A stretch of 36,091 bases of DNA from Verrucomicrobiaceae bacterium (GCA_021151605.1 JAGKWZ010000042.1:1-36091); one strand, 5' to 3'; numbered from the stretch's first letter, positions 1-8,566 are shown. The notes: generated by a model not told the origin, from the sequence alone. Numbers and translations are program-made.

Positions 1-1292
1 TCGATCTTGCGCGGGTCGATCACGATGAGTGGTGTGCCCTTCATGATATGTTGCTTCAGGCGTGCGCCAGTGACGGGATGACCCTCGGTCGGATTCGCGC
101 CGATGACCATGATGCAGCGGGTGTGCTCGATGTCCTCGTAGCTGTTCGTGGCTGCGCCGGTGCCAAAGGACTTCTGCATGCCCCAGGCGGTCGGCGAATG
201 GCAGACGCGAGCGCAGCAGTCGATATTGTTCGTGCCCATCACATGGCGGATGAACTTCTGCATGAGGTAGTTTTCCTCGTTCGTGCAGCGTGCGGAGGAG
301 ATGCCAGCCACCGCGTTGCCACCGTACTCGTTTTTGATGCGGGTGAGGTTCGCCACGATGTGGTCGTAGGCTTCGTCCCAGGTGCTCTCTTTGAAACTGC
401 CATCGGCCTGACGGATGAGCGGCTTGCGCAGGCGGTCTTTGTGATTGTAGAACTTGAAGGCAAAGCGGCCCTTGAGGCAGGTGTGCGCATGATTTACCTC
501 CGCATCGACGGGAGCCTGGATGCTAAGCACCTGATCGCCCTTTGTGGACACATTGAGATTGCAACCGACCCCGCAGTAAGTGCAGATCGTGCGGGTCTTC
601 TTCGTCGCCTCGATGGACTTCGAGAAGAACACGTCACTAATGGCCGAAGTCGGACAAGCCTGCGCACAAGCACCGCAACTCACGCATTCCGAGTCCGCGA
701 AGGACTGGTCGAGGCCCTTGATGATCTTCGCGTTGAAGCCGCGACCATGCATCGAGAGTACATGCTGGCCCTGGATTTCATCGCAAGCACGCACGCAGCG
801 GGAGCAGTTGATGCACTTCGCCAATTCGGAAGTCATGTAAGGGTGCGAATGGTCCTTCGCACGATCCAGATGATTCGCCCCAGCGGGATAACGCACGCCA
901 CGGATGCCCACCTTCGCCGCCACGGTCTGCAATTCGCAGTTTCCGCTCACCTCGCAGGTCAGGCAGTCCAGCGGATGGTCCGTGAGCACGAGCTCAACGA
1001 TGTTTTTGCGCAGCTTCCGCACCTTCGGCGATTCGGTGAAGACATGCATGCCCGCCGCCAAAGGCGTGTGGCAGCTCGCTACCACACGACGCGGCCCATC
1101 GGCCTGCAAAGCCACCTCCACGCTGCAAACGCGGCAAGCGCCATACGGCTCGAGCTGCGGCGCATCACAAAGCGTCGGCACAAAGCCGCGCCCCTTGTGG
1201 CGATCGATGAAGTTGAGCAGCGTTTCGCCGGACTCGAAGCGGAGCGGTTCGCCGTCGATGAATGCGGTGAGGGTGGAGAGATCTTGTACCAT
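1..1292 (-). CDS. fdhF: Formate dehydrogenase alpha subunit, NAD-linked type, 3' end cut by window
   Basis: The large subunit of a cytoplasmic Mo/W formate dehydrogenase oxidises formate to CO2 and passes electrons through iron-sulfur clusters, normally to NAD via partner subunits. The 430 visible residues show, in order, a [2Fe-2S] ferredoxin domain (C42, C53, C56, C74), a NuoG-like H106/C110/C113/C119 cluster, two [4Fe-4S] sets (C160-C170 and C203-C213), then the molybdopterin domain opening with C237, C240, C244 and C272. The motif ARVCHSP places the active-site residue at Cys364, so this is a cysteine enzyme and needs no selenocysteine. The ATG at 1290-1292 is the only good start and lacks a clear Shine-Dalgarno. 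The rest of the molybdopterin domain lies left of the window, as may other fdh genes. A related molybdopterin oxidoreductase is possible, but the ARVCHSP context and domain order favour formate dehydrogenase. Confidence 0.88.
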   Translation of the reverse strand, partial: MVQDLSTLTAFIDGEPLRFESGETLLNFIDRHKGRGFVPTLCDAPQLEPYGACRVCSVEVALQADGPRRVVASCHTPLAAGMHVFTESPKVRKLRKNIVELVLTDHPLDCLTCEVSGNCELQTVAAKVGIRGVRYPAGANHLDRAKDHSHPYMTSELAKCINCSRCVRACDEIQGQHVLSMHGRGFNAKIIKGLDQSFADSECVSCGACAQACPTSAISDVFFSKSIEATKKTRTICTYCGVGCNLNVSTKGDQVLSIQAPVDAEVNHAHTCLKGRFAFKFYNHKDRLRKPLIRQADGSFKESTWDEAYDHIVANLTRIKNEYGGNAVAGISSARCTNEENYLMQKFIRHVMGTNNIDCCARVCHSPTAWGMQKSFGTGAATNSYEDIEHTRCIMVIGANPTEGHPVTGARLKQHIMKGTPLIVIDPRKI

Positions 1293-1590
1293 GATTGGGC
1301 GCGTTGGGAGATTCGGAAAATACTACAGACTAGAATCGCCGTCGGGAAGTCGTTTGCGCAGAAAAATCACGCGTTGTCTTCCGATGCAATTCTTTTGCGC
1401 CTATCCTACGCTTATCACCCGCCATGGGTTTACAGCCGTTGCCGCATTTAAGGGTGATTGTTGACCGCAGACCGTGGAATTTGAAGACCTGGCAAGCGAT
1501 GAGCTCTCTGTAGAAGCAAAGTTAGAATCGCCGATTCCAATGTTGACGCCAGACACTTAAGGTTCATTAACTGCTACATCTTCTTCTGTG
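1293..1590. other. Divergent intergenic region between formate dehydrogenase and tolQ
   Basis: About 300 bases separate two outward-facing genes and should hold both promoters. On the plus strand a TTGACG at 1543-1548 is followed 17 bases later by ATTAAC, a poor -10 match, so the tolQ promoter is only tentative. I see no open frame that looks like a real gene and no strong hairpin. Confidence 0.4.
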
Positions 1591-2403
1591 ATGTTTCTAT
1601 CCTCGCTCTCAGCACTCAGCGGCCTGCAATTTGGTCTGGATCACATCACGCCTTTTGCGTGGGGGATTCTGATTTTACTCGCTATTTTATCTACGCTTAG
1701 TTGGTCGGCGCTGCTAGTAAAATGGCACCTACTGAGGAGGACGGAGCGCGCGAACCGGCGGTTTCTCAGTGGATTTCATGACAGTCCCCACCCGCTGGCG
1801 ATTTACCTGACCAAAGAGCAAGTGGAGCACTCGCCGCTCTATTTCCTTTATCATTCGGCCTGCCGCGAGCTGGCATTCCATCTGGTGGGCGAGGAAGAGC
1901 CCGGACGCAGTTTTTCGGCACGCCTTCAAGGTGCGGGACGCATCACCCCAAGCCAGATGGGCTCGGTTCACAATGCTTTGGAGCGCTCAGTGGGAAGTGC
2001 GGCGAACAAGCTGGAACTCAGACTTGGGCTGGTGGCCACTGTGATCAGCGTGGCACCACTGTTGGGGATTCTCGGAACCGTGGTCGGGCTTCTGGATGTG
2101 TTCGCAGCTCTGGACTTGGATTCCAAGGCATCCCTGGCACCAGGCGTCAGTTCCGCTCTTATCACGACCATTGCTGCGCTCCTTGTCGTGATGCCGAGTG
2201 TGGCAGGCTACAACGGTGTCGTGAATCGCATCCGCGGACACATCGTGCGGATGGACAACTTTGCATCAGAGCTTAGCGGCCTGTTTGACCGGCACTTTGT
2301 TGATCACCGGAAGGTGGAGGAAGGGCTGCCCAGCTTGGGGAATCTGGGTGCGCCAGCGATGCCCACGCCCAGTGCCTCACAGCGCAGACCTTCGCGGATA
2401 TGA
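1591..2403 (+). CDS. tolQ: TolQ/ExbB-family proton channel subunit
   Basis: An inner-membrane component of a proton-motive-force motor (MotA/TolQ/ExbB family). The 270-residue product has three hydrophobic segments: one near residues 18-42, and a closely spaced pair near 145-170 and 182-207. The stretch VAPLLGILGTVVGL before the second segment and the small-residue third helix are typical of TolQ/ExbB. The start is ATG 1591, directly preceded by an in-frame GTG at 1588 that could also be used. It opens a five-gene plus-strand operon and overlaps the TolR gene by four bases (ATGA), which suggests translational coupling. TolQ is preferred over ExbB because TolB and a Pal-like lipoprotein follow. 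Confidence 0.88.
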   Translation: MFLSSLSALSGLQFGLDHITPFAWGILILLAILSTLSWSALLVKWHLLRRTERANRRFLSGFHDSPHPLAIYLTKEQVEHSPLYFLYHSACRELAFHLVGEEEPGRSFSARLQGAGRITPSQMGSVHNALERSVGSAANKLELRLGLVATVISVAPLLGILGTVVGLLDVFAALDLDSKASLAPGVSSALITTIAALLVVMPSVAGYNGVVNRIRGHIVRMDNFASELSGLFDRHFVDHRKVEEGLPSLGNLGAPAMPTPSASQRRPSRI

Positions 2404-2807
2404 AACGAGTCTCCAGCCGTCAATTGCCGGGACTCCTGGCCGAAGTGCAGCTCACGCCGCTGGTAGATCTGGTGCTTGTGCTGCTGCTGGTGGTTCTGGT
2501 GCTCGTGCCAGTCTTGCGGGAAGTTAAACACGAGGATTCTCGAGATACCACCGCGCAAGCTCCAAGCAGCACCATCGAGCTTTCGGTGGCGGCAGATCTG
2601 AAGCTGTCTTTGGGGGGTAAAAATCTCGATGACAGCGAACTGATTGCCGAACTTAAGAACTGTGTGGCAGCCGACCCAAACCTCGGATTGCTAGTGCGTG
2701 TGCCACCAGAACTGAAGACTCCCGCGCTTCTGGAAATCATGAACGCCTTGCGTTCCGCCAATATCCGCCACACCGCAGTGACGACTGATACCGCGACACA
2801 ACCCTAG
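2400..2807 (+). CDS. tolR: TolR/ExbD-family protein
   Basis: The partner of TolQ in the proton-driven motor: one N-terminal membrane helix and a small periplasmic domain. The 135-residue protein has its helix at about residues 18-40, preceded by LTPLVDLVLVLLL. The aspartate in this motif (D23) matches the conserved proton-carrying Asp of TolR/ExbD. The periplasmic part ends in a segment resembling the usual ExbD tail (ALLEIMNALRSANI). The start ATG overlaps the tolQ stop, and the next gene begins after a 7-base gap. Confidence 0.87.
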   Translation: MKRVSSRQLPGLLAEVQLTPLVDLVLVLLLVVLVLVPVLREVKHEDSRDTTAQAPSSTIELSVAADLKLSLGGKNLDDSELIAELKNCVAADPNLGLLVRVPPELKTPALLEIMNALRSANIRHTAVTTDTATQP

Positions 2808-2814
2808 TATCAGC

Positions 2815-4020
2815 ATGAGCGAGAATCCGCGCCGCACCCCGCTTGAGCCATTTTTTCCAGCGTTCGTTGGGGTTGGTCTGGTCCACGTGCTGATTGGGAT
2901 GTGTATTTGGATTGTTTTCCCCCTATTGCCCAAGAGATCGAAGCCGGAGGCAGCAGCGACGGGTAGTTCCCAGAAGTGGTTTTCTCCCTCAGATTTTCTG
3001 GCTGAATCCAAGTCCACGGAGGTGAAGCCCCAGCCGGTCGCCATCGTGCCCCCACAAGTGGTGGCGATGGCACCTCCGGTCCCCTCATTACCCTCCAGCA
3101 GAGAAGTGATCGCACCACCTGGGCCAGCGATTCCAATCAACCGGGGATTGATCCCCGCTCCCATACTTATGACGCCAGCCAATGCCGCTGGAGGCGGGCT
3201 TCCAGTGGCGGAGATGCTCACCAATCTAGCGGTGATCCCTCCACCCATCCCGGTGATTTCACCTCAGGTCCCGCTGCTGAAGTCGGTGCCTCAAGTTGGA
3301 GCAACGCAAGCGCAGTTGGCAGGGGCCAAAGCAGTTCAACCGGTCGCGGCACTCGTAGATAAGCCAGCCGCCACGGAAGTCATAGAGCCACCTAAGTCAG
3401 CCCCAATGCCTCAAATTATGGCAGCAAAAACGGGCGAATCTGCCCCTGCTCCGACAAGTGTCCCTGCGAAAGCTCCAGTGTCTCCAGGTGGTATGGCGGC
3501 GGGTGACAGCCCGACGCTGGCCTCTCAAGCATCTCTTTCTCCTCCTCCGCCATCGGTCGCCGGCACTAAACCTTTGCGTAAGAGCTATTCATCTGGGGGG
3601 AAGGGCAGGGCAGCCAACAAGTATATCACCCTTTCCTTCATCAATGAGAATGTTGGCACCAAGCCAGTTTTGAATCTGCTCGACATTGCCAAGCTGAATG
3701 AGGCTACCAGGGTGGATCAAGCGGTGGGTGGTGGAAGCTTGGACGCCGTGGAGCAAGCTCTCCAGCAGGCACTTATGCGCGAATGGAAGCCACCATCGAT
3801 CGACGAAGTGCCTCCTGCCCAGAGAAGGGCGGTGGTGGAGCTGGTTATCTGGAGGGATGGTTCAGTGAGGAGTGCCTATCTGCAAAAGCCATCAGGCTCT
3901 GAAGACATGGATAGTTCCGTTCGCCTGGCTTTAAGCCGAGTGACAAAGATAAGTGAGACTCTCCCTTCAAGTTTCCCGAAAGAGCGCTACCCTGTGAGAG
4001 TCAATCTCCTGATCGAGTAG
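2815..4020 (+). CDS. TolA/TonB-like energy transducer
   Basis: This probably links the TolQR motor to TolB/Pal across the periplasm. The 401-residue product has a single N-terminal membrane helix (about residues 14-38), then roughly 230 residues rich in Pro, Ala, Val and Ser that would span the periplasm, then a C-terminal domain from about residue 310 resembling the TonB/TolA C-terminus (REWKPPS, then VELVIWRDGSVRSAYLQKPSGS). Its linker is proline-rich as in TonB rather than alanine/lysine helical as in E. coli TolA. Position between tolR and tolB argues for the TolA role. The stop codon TAG is immediately followed by the tolB ATG. Confidence 0.8.
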   Translation: MSENPRRTPLEPFFPAFVGVGLVHVLIGMCIWIVFPLLPKRSKPEAAATGSSQKWFSPSDFLAESKSTEVKPQPVAIVPPQVVAMAPPVPSLPSSREVIAPPGPAIPINRGLIPAPILMTPANAAGGGLPVAEMLTNLAVIPPPIPVISPQVPLLKSVPQVGATQAQLAGAKAVQPVAALVDKPAATEVIEPPKSAPMPQIMAAKTGESAPAPTSVPAKAPVSPGGMAAGDSPTLASQASLSPPPPSVAGTKPLRKSYSSGGKGRAANKYITLSFINENVGTKPVLNLLDIAKLNEATRVDQAVGGGSLDAVEQALQQALMREWKPPSIDEVPPAQRRAVVELVIWRDGSVRSAYLQKPSGSEDMDSSVRLALSRVTKISETLPSSFPKERYPVRVNLLIE

Positions 4021-5226
4021 ATGAAAATGGTCCGCCTACCCGTCCTCCTTTGTTTTTTCATGCTGCAAGCTCCGGCTGCCGAGGCTTTGACTCTGCCCGG
4101 ATGGATGAGGTTTTGGAAGTCTGAGACTGCGGCAGGTCAACCCCTGGTCTCACAGAAGCGAATCCAAGTCGGCGAGTTCAGCGGTGGCACTGGCGGCAGT
4201 GCACGCCAGGCACTCCTGGATGAGCTAACCTCCTCCCGCGATTTTGTTCTGACGAATGAAAAGCCCGATTACATCGTCGCTGGCAGCTCCATAGGCGGAC
4301 GCGTGAACGGGCGTCTGGTAGATGCCTCAGGCAAAGAGCTCATGGAGCGCACTTATGCTGCTCCAGGTCTAGATGAGAACGCGAAGGCTTTGGCGGATGA
4401 CGTCATCCTGGCCATCACCGGTAAACCAGGACTCGCCACGAGCCGCATCGTTTTTGTCAGTGACAAGACTGGCATGAAGCAGGTTTACCTCTGTGACCCT
4501 GATGGGCGCGAGGTGCTGCAAGTCACGCATCACAGTTACGGTGCTGTCTCTCCCTCCCTCAATGCAGATGGCTCAGCCGTTGCTTACACAAGCTACCGCA
4601 GCGGATTCCCCGTGGTCCAATGGCTCGACCTGGGGCAGGGATGGGAACGGACTGTCACAGACACACCCGGCACCAGCTTTGGGGCGGCCTTTGCGCCTGA
4701 TGGTCAGAGGATCGCACTGGTGATGAGTTTTTTGGGCAATCCAGAGATTTTCGTCACCGACCTAAACACCAACACGGCTGCATGCATCAGTGATACTACA
4801 GGGGCGCCCAGCAGCCCAGCCTGGCATCCCGACGGCAAGCAGGTGATCTTTTCCGATGACCGAGGAGGCGGGCCGAGGCTTTACATCGCTGAAGTGCCTG
4901 AGACGAACGAATCCGAAGCGAAGCTTTTGCGTTGGCGCACCGGCTACAGCTTTTCGACAGACCCGGAATTTTCACCCGATGGAAAAAGTGTGGCATTTAC
5001 TACCCGTATTGACGGTGCTCTGGCCGTGGTCGTCAAAGGCTGGCCAAACGGACCCGCCCGAGTCATCCAGTCTGGCGGAGCCGCCCATCCATCATGGAGT
5101 CCGAACGGGCAGACGCTTTGTTACGCTCAGCATGGTACGCTTTATGTCCACCAGTTGGCTTCTGGCCAACGTCGTGCCATCCTCGAAAAGCACGGCCAGA
5201 TCACCGAGCCTCGTTGGATGAAATGA
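4021..5226 (+). CDS. tolB: TolB-like periplasmic beta-propeller protein
   Basis: TolB is a periplasmic protein that interacts with Pal and TolA. This 401-residue product starts with a signal peptide (cleavage likely after AEA, about residue 22). An N-terminal domain follows (to about residue 135), and then PD40-type propeller repeats recognisable by recurring P-D/N-G-x-x-V/I-A/L motifs: LNADGSAVAYTS, FAPDGQRIALV, WHPDGKQVIFS, FSPDGKSVAFT and WSPNGQTLCYA. Length and domain order match TolB (about 400-430). The gene starts directly at the base after the preceding stop and overlaps the next gene by four bases. Confidence 0.88.
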   Translation: MKMVRLPVLLCFFMLQAPAAEALTLPGWMRFWKSETAAGQPLVSQKRIQVGEFSGGTGGSARQALLDELTSSRDFVLTNEKPDYIVAGSSIGGRVNGRLVDASGKELMERTYAAPGLDENAKALADDVILAITGKPGLATSRIVFVSDKTGMKQVYLCDPDGREVLQVTHHSYGAVSPSLNADGSAVAYTSYRSGFPVVQWLDLGQGWERTVTDTPGTSFGAAFAPDGQRIALVMSFLGNPEIFVTDLNTNTAACISDTTGAPSSPAWHPDGKQVIFSDDRGGGPRLYIAEVPETNESEAKLLRWRTGYSFSTDPEFSPDGKSVAFTTRIDGALAVVVKGWPNGPARVIQSGGAAHPSWSPNGQTLCYAQHGTLYVHQLASGQRRAILEKHGQITEPRWMK

Positions 5227-5699
5227 GCGCTGCCGCCATGAAGACCTTGCCTCTCCTTTCCTCCGTATTCCTTTTGCTGGCTGCGAGCTCATGTAGCGTG
5301 ATGCCCAGCCTTTCTCGTGAGCAAACGCCCACCGTCGTTTTTGCCCTTGGCACACGCGATGGCTTCTCCAGTCCATTGCAAGGTGCGCTCAAGCCTGCTT
5401 GTCCTGCTCTCGTATTCACTGGCGAAACCTACGCACTCACAGGTGGACACCGCAAAGCTCTAGGCACTCTCGCCGCCGAATGGAGCAGTGGAAAGCCTCG
5501 TTACCTCATCACTGGCTATGTCGCCCCGGGATTGCCAGAGGACTTCGCTCGCTCCCTCACGGAGCGTCGTGCTCAGGCCGTGCGCCAGCAATTGATTGAG
5601 AGTGGCATAGAGGCCAGCCATCTCCAGACAGTCGGGTTCGGTTTCGACAGTTCTCCAAGTTCCCCGACTTCCAGTGTCGTGGTGATCTTCCAGCAGTAG
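5223..5699 (+). CDS. pal: Pal-like lipoprotein with divergent OmpA-type domain
   Basis: Predicted outer-membrane lipoprotein that would anchor the Tol system to peptidoglycan. From the ATG at 5223 (ATGA overlap with tolB) the product is 158 residues, with a hydrophobic leader and a lipobox-like AASSC (Cys24). Met6 at 5238 is an alternative start. The C-terminal half resembles an OmpA/Pal domain, especially LTERRAQAVRQQLIESGIEASHLQTVGFG. The usual G-H-T-D signature is replaced by TGYVAPG, so the normal peptidoglycan-contacting Asp is not evident, although the Arg of the RR motif is kept. A longer upstream reading frame exists, but it lies inside tolB and the lipoprotein leader fixes the true start. 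Confidence 0.78.
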   Translation: MSAAAMKTLPLLSSVFLLLAASSCSVMPSLSREQTPTVVFALGTRDGFSSPLQGALKPACPALVFTGETYALTGGHRKALGTLAAEWSSGKPRYLITGYVAPGLPEDFARSLTERRAQAVRQQLIESGIEASHLQTVGFGFDSSPSSPTSSVVVIFQQ

Positions 5700-5703
5700 C
5701 AGG

Positions 5704-6396
5704 TCAATTGGTGATTTTCACCGGCGTCCCAGCAGGGGTGTTTTCATAAAAAATCTTCGCCATGTGTCTGGGGAGGCGAATGCAACCGTGAGAGTCTGCA
5801 TAGCCTGGAAGGTAGCCTTCATGCATACCCACAGCTCCAGTCACACGCATGAACCAGTGCATTTTGGCTCCGTCAAAAGTGGTGCCAGGTGGCCGTGGGT
5901 CCTTACGGTTGTCGATTTGCGTCTGCACGATGTTGCCGTCTTTGTCGATGTAGTCTCCATAGAGTGAGGAGAGGTGGTCGTGGTCTTTTTCCATGACCTT
6001 AAAGTTGCCCTTTGGCGTCGGAAATTGATCGCTGCCAGTGCATACAGGCGAGGCTCCAACTAGATTGTCCCCTTTATAGAAATAGGCCATCTGTTCACTG
6101 ATCACGATATGGATGCGGGGTTTGCCATTGACACCTTCCCCGCGCCAGTAAGAACCATCTCCGACGGTGGGGATGTTGATCTTTGGGAACTTCGATTTTG
6201 CCAACTTCACGAGCCCAAAGGGAGCAAACTCATAACGGGGAGGAGATAATGCCATGTAGTAGCCTCCTCCTGGACTCTGGCCGCTGTACCTCGATGATGT
6301 ATTCACACAGCTCGAGCCAAGCATCAGTATGCTGGAGGCAAAGACCACACGCATGAGTCGGGAAAGCATAGTTGGAGAGGACATTATCTGATCCAT
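5704..6396 (-). CDS. L,D-transpeptidase (YkuD family), probable lipoprotein
   Basis: YkuD-domain enzymes form 3-3 cross-links in peptidoglycan or attach proteins to it. The catalytic signature MHEGYLPGYADSHGCIRLP is intact, with the nucleophile Cys205 counted from the chosen start. The domain occupies about residues 80-228 of 230. The N-terminus has a hydrophobic segment ending in LGSSC, a loose lipobox with Cys30. I chose ATG 6396 because GGAAG lies seven bases upstream; a TTG at 6420 and later ATGs at 6384, 6369 and 6354 are alternatives. The gene converges on pal with a 4-base gap and diverges from the phosphatase gene. Confidence 0.88.
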   Translation of the reverse strand: MDQIMSSPTMLSRLMRVVFASSILMLGSSCVNTSSRYSGQSPGGGYYMALSPPRYEFAPFGLVKLAKSKFPKINIPTVGDGSYWRGEGVNGKPRIHIVISEQMAYFYKGDNLVGASPVCTGSDQFPTPKGNFKVMEKDHDHLSSLYGDYIDKDGNIVQTQIDNRKDPRPPGTTFDGAKMHWFMRVTGAVGMHEGYLPGYADSHGCIRLPRHMAKIFYENTPAGTPVKITN

Positions 6397-6503
6397 TAGC
6401 CATCTTCCAAGCACAGACAATGCCGGATTGGCATCTTGTCAGGCAGGTGATTGAAGAATTCTCCCGCCGGGCTAATCCTTGCCCCGTTATCCCACATAAA
6501 CCA

Positions 6504-6986
6504 ATGCCTCCATTCAAACTTCTCTTCGTCTGCCTCGGCAACATTTGCCGTTCCCCGGCTGCCGATGGCGTCATGAATCGCTTGGTCAAGGAAGCTGGTT
6601 TGCTGGACCAAATTCACATCGACTCCGCAGGCACGGCTGGCTGGCATGCCGGGAAGCATGCAGATCCACGCATGAGGAAAGCGGGTGCTGAGCGGGGTTA
6701 CGACTTCTCCCACATCGCCCGTCAGGTCCGTGCCGAAGATCTGGCCCACTATGATCTCATCCTCGTCATGGATGATCAAAATCGTCGGGACCTGAGTGCT
6801 CTAGATCCACAGCGCCTACACGATGCCAAAATCCGCCACTTCTGCGAATTTTGCACCCGACATTCTGAGCGCGAAGTACCCGATCCCTATTATGGCGGCG
6901 ATTCAGGTTTCCAGCACGTCATTGATCTCATGGAGGACGGCTGCGCTGGTATTCTTCTGGAGATCCAGCGGCGCTTGGCCCAGTGA
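6504..6986 (+). CDS. Low-molecular-weight protein tyrosine phosphatase
   Basis: Dephosphorylates phosphotyrosine; in bacteria often linked to control of tyrosine kinases in envelope polysaccharide synthesis, though no such kinase is visible here. The 160-residue protein starts MPPFKLLFVCLGNICRSP, containing the C-x5-R P-loop (Cys10 to Arg16) followed by Ser. The general acid Asp lies in VPDPYYGG (D127). Length fits the family exactly. An upstream in-frame ATG at 6372 would add 44 residues unlike the family, so 6504 is preferred. It converges on the thioredoxin gene with an 11-base gap. Confidence 0.92.
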   Translation: MPPFKLLFVCLGNICRSPAADGVMNRLVKEAGLLDQIHIDSAGTAGWHAGKHADPRMRKAGAERGYDFSHIARQVRAEDLAHYDLILVMDDQNRRDLSALDPQRLHDAKIRHFCEFCTRHSEREVPDPYYGGDSGFQHVIDLMEDGCAGILLEIQRRLAQ

Positions 6987-6997
6987 CACGCCTGGTT

Positions 6998-7387
6998 TTA
7001 CAAACCTAGCATTTCGAGCATCAAGCTTTTCGAGATCGCCCCGACTTCTCGGCGGACTTCCTCGCCGTTCTTGAATGCGATGAACGTCGGAATGCTACGA
7101 ATCCCGTGCTCATTCGCAGCTTCGGACGCATCATCTACATTGATTCTGATGACTTGGGCCTTTCCTGAGACCTCCCCAGCGAGTTGGTTTACGACGGGAC
7201 CGACGGCTTTGCAGGGGCCGCACCAGTCGGCGTAAAACTCCACCAGGACCGGCACTTTCGAAGTCTTTACGGCTGAAATGGACGACGAAGTTCCGCCCGA
7301 AGGAGCTCTGGACACATCGAGAATGATCCAGCCTGCCCAGGCGAAGACGGCGGCGATAATCCAGAGTCCGATGTTTCCAGCTTTCAT
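6998..7387 (-). CDS. Membrane-anchored thioredoxin
   Basis: Thiol-disulfide oxidoreductase with the canonical WCGPC site (Cys56, Cys59) and the cis-proline motif SIPTF. The 129-residue protein begins with a hydrophobic segment (about residues 6-24), so the thioredoxin domain is probably tethered to the membrane facing the periplasm. Start ATG at 7385-7387; a GGGAG lies ten bases upstream. A longer frame opening at 7507 would add 40 arginine-rich residues unlike thioredoxins. It diverges from the FKBP lipoprotein gene, and a role in envelope redox or cytochrome maturation is possible but not shown. Confidence 0.92.
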   Translation of the reverse strand: MKAGNIGLWIIAAVFAWAGWIILDVSRAPSGGTSSSISAVKTSKVPVLVEFYADWCGPCKAVGPVVNQLAGEVSGKAQVIRINVDDASEAANEHGIRSIPTFIAFKNGEEVRREVGAISKSLMLEMLGL

Positions 7388-7388
7388 A

Positions 7389-7404
7389 GTGGGTATACTC
7401 CCAC
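7389..7404 (-). promoter_or_regulatory. Small hairpin overlapping the thioredoxin ribosome binding site
   Basis: GTGGG and CCCAC pair around a six-base loop immediately upstream of the thioredoxin ATG. The hairpin contains the only Shine-Dalgarno-like sequence (GGGAG, minus strand). It could dampen translation, but the stem is only five pairs and a regulatory role is speculative. Confidence 0.25.
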
Positions 7405-7564
7405 AGGGCGTCGTTCTGCCAAGATGGAAATGAACCACAGGGCCGCTCCACCGGCTTCGCCGCGTGTGAGGTCGTTCACTCTGGCGAAATACGTGCTTTT
7501 CGGCCATTGGCGTTGAATCAGTCTGCTATCGGCAGTTAATGATCACATTCACCCAACCATCCGC

Positions 7565-8071
7565 ATGAAAACTTCCCTCTTCGTCTCCCTCCTCGCGCTG
7601 CTTTGTTTCTCAGGCTGTGAAACGGCACCGAAGAAAAAAGAGCGAATTCCGCCTGTTCCATTGCCAGATTCAGAGTCCGTGCAAGCTCAACGGCCTGCCG
7701 AACCGACGGTGGATGCTTCAGGAGTGGTGACGACACCGAGCGGACTCCGCTATCGGGTGCTCACCGCCGGCCCTGCTGATGGCCGGTCACCATCCACCTT
7801 TGACTCCGTCCTCGTGCATTATCGCGGCGCTCTGACGGATGGCACGGTCTTTGACAGCTCCTACGACAGGGGTACACCAGCGACCTTCGGAGTTGGCCAG
7901 GTGATTTCTGGCTGGACGGAAGCTTTGAAACTGATGAAGCCAGGGGACAAATGGATACTCCAAATCCCCTCGCGCTTGGCTTATGGAGGCCAGGGTGCAG
8001 GGACCAAGATTCCGCCAAATAGCGATCTCATCTTCCAGGTAGAGCTGCTTCAGGTGATCCCCGCGTTTTAA
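7565..8071 (+). CDS. FKBP-type peptidyl-prolyl isomerase lipoprotein
   Basis: Catalyses cis-trans isomerisation of proline peptide bonds, here in the periplasm. The 168-residue product has a lipoprotein leader ending in CFSGC (lipid-bearing Cys18), a charged/proline linker, and a full FKBP domain from about residue 58. Hallmarks seen are VLVHYRGALTDGTVFDSSYDRG, GQVISGWTEALKLMKPGDKW, IPSRLAYGGQGAG and IPPNSDLIFQVELL. It resembles FkpA/Mip-type enzymes but lacks their long N-terminal dimerisation domain. Start ATG 7565 follows a 177-base divergent gap from the thioredoxin gene. Confidence 0.93.
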   Translation: MKTSLFVSLLALLCFSGCETAPKKKERIPPVPLPDSESVQAQRPAEPTVDASGVVTTPSGLRYRVLTAGPADGRSPSTFDSVLVHYRGALTDGTVFDSSYDRGTPATFGVGQVISGWTEALKLMKPGDKWILQIPSRLAYGGQGAGTKIPPNSDLIFQVELLQVIPAF

Positions 8072-8100
8072 ATCGGTAGCGGGTTCGCGATGCCTTGGAC

Positions 8101-8499
8101 TCAGGCAGTTTGCTTTTTGGAGGCTGGCTTGAAAGGCTCACTGAGGGCGGTTTCAAAGTCAAAACCCCCGGCAAAGTCGGTGATACTGTCCCCGTCGTTC
8201 TTTCCGAAGTAGCCAGTCTCAATCAGGTTATAAACGATGTTTCCCACATCTTCGCCTCGCTCCAAGCCCCATTCATGAAGGACGGTCAGGGCCATGGGGC
8301 CATACTCGGAGATGGCGTGAAGCCGCACTCCTTCGAGGACTTCCTGCCCGCTGACATGCTGGTCGTCCTGGCCTTCGCGGTAATGCTTCACGGCCACATG
8401 CAGGGCATCTCTCACGAACTCATAAGCCAGCGGGTGATAACGCGGGTCCTGGGTGCAGGCCTGGCTGATGGCGAGATGAAACGGGAGATCTTGGGGCAT
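8101..8499 (-). CDS. Minf_1886-like conserved protein of unknown function
   Basis: I recognise the pattern of a family found almost only in Verrucomicrobia and Planctomycetes (named after Minf_1886): DPRYHPLAYEFVRDALH near the N-terminus, then HVSGQEVLEGVRLHA, EYGPMALTVLHEWGL, DVGNIVYNLIETG and DSITDFAGGFDFETAL. Function is unknown. ATG 8499 gives 132 residues; a TTG at 8550 would add 17 residues, and neither has a convincing Shine-Dalgarno. It converges on the FKBP gene. It lies downstream of the isomerase-like gene on the same strand, but a strong terminator between them argues that it has its own promoter. Confidence 0.78.
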   Translation of the reverse strand: MPQDLPFHLAISQACTQDPRYHPLAYEFVRDALHVAVKHYREGQDDQHVSGQEVLEGVRLHAISEYGPMALTVLHEWGLERGEDVGNIVYNLIETGYFGKNDGDSITDFAGGFDFETALSEPFKPASKKQTA

Positions 8500-8566
8500 T
8501 CCTGGAGCGGGGGGAAGCCCTGAATGTGGGCTACTGGCTGAATTTGGCAATGTGAGAAAGGGGAAG

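Noticed and set aside
48..1451. Long plus-strand open frame of 467 codons
   Set aside because: It is antisense to the formate dehydrogenase, whose clusters and motifs are unmistakable; the plus frame shows no family pattern.
5709..5722. Small hairpin GGTGA-TTT-TCACC at the pal/L,D-transpeptidase convergence
   Set aside because: Five pairs, lies inside the transpeptidase coding end and lacks a T tract in either direction.
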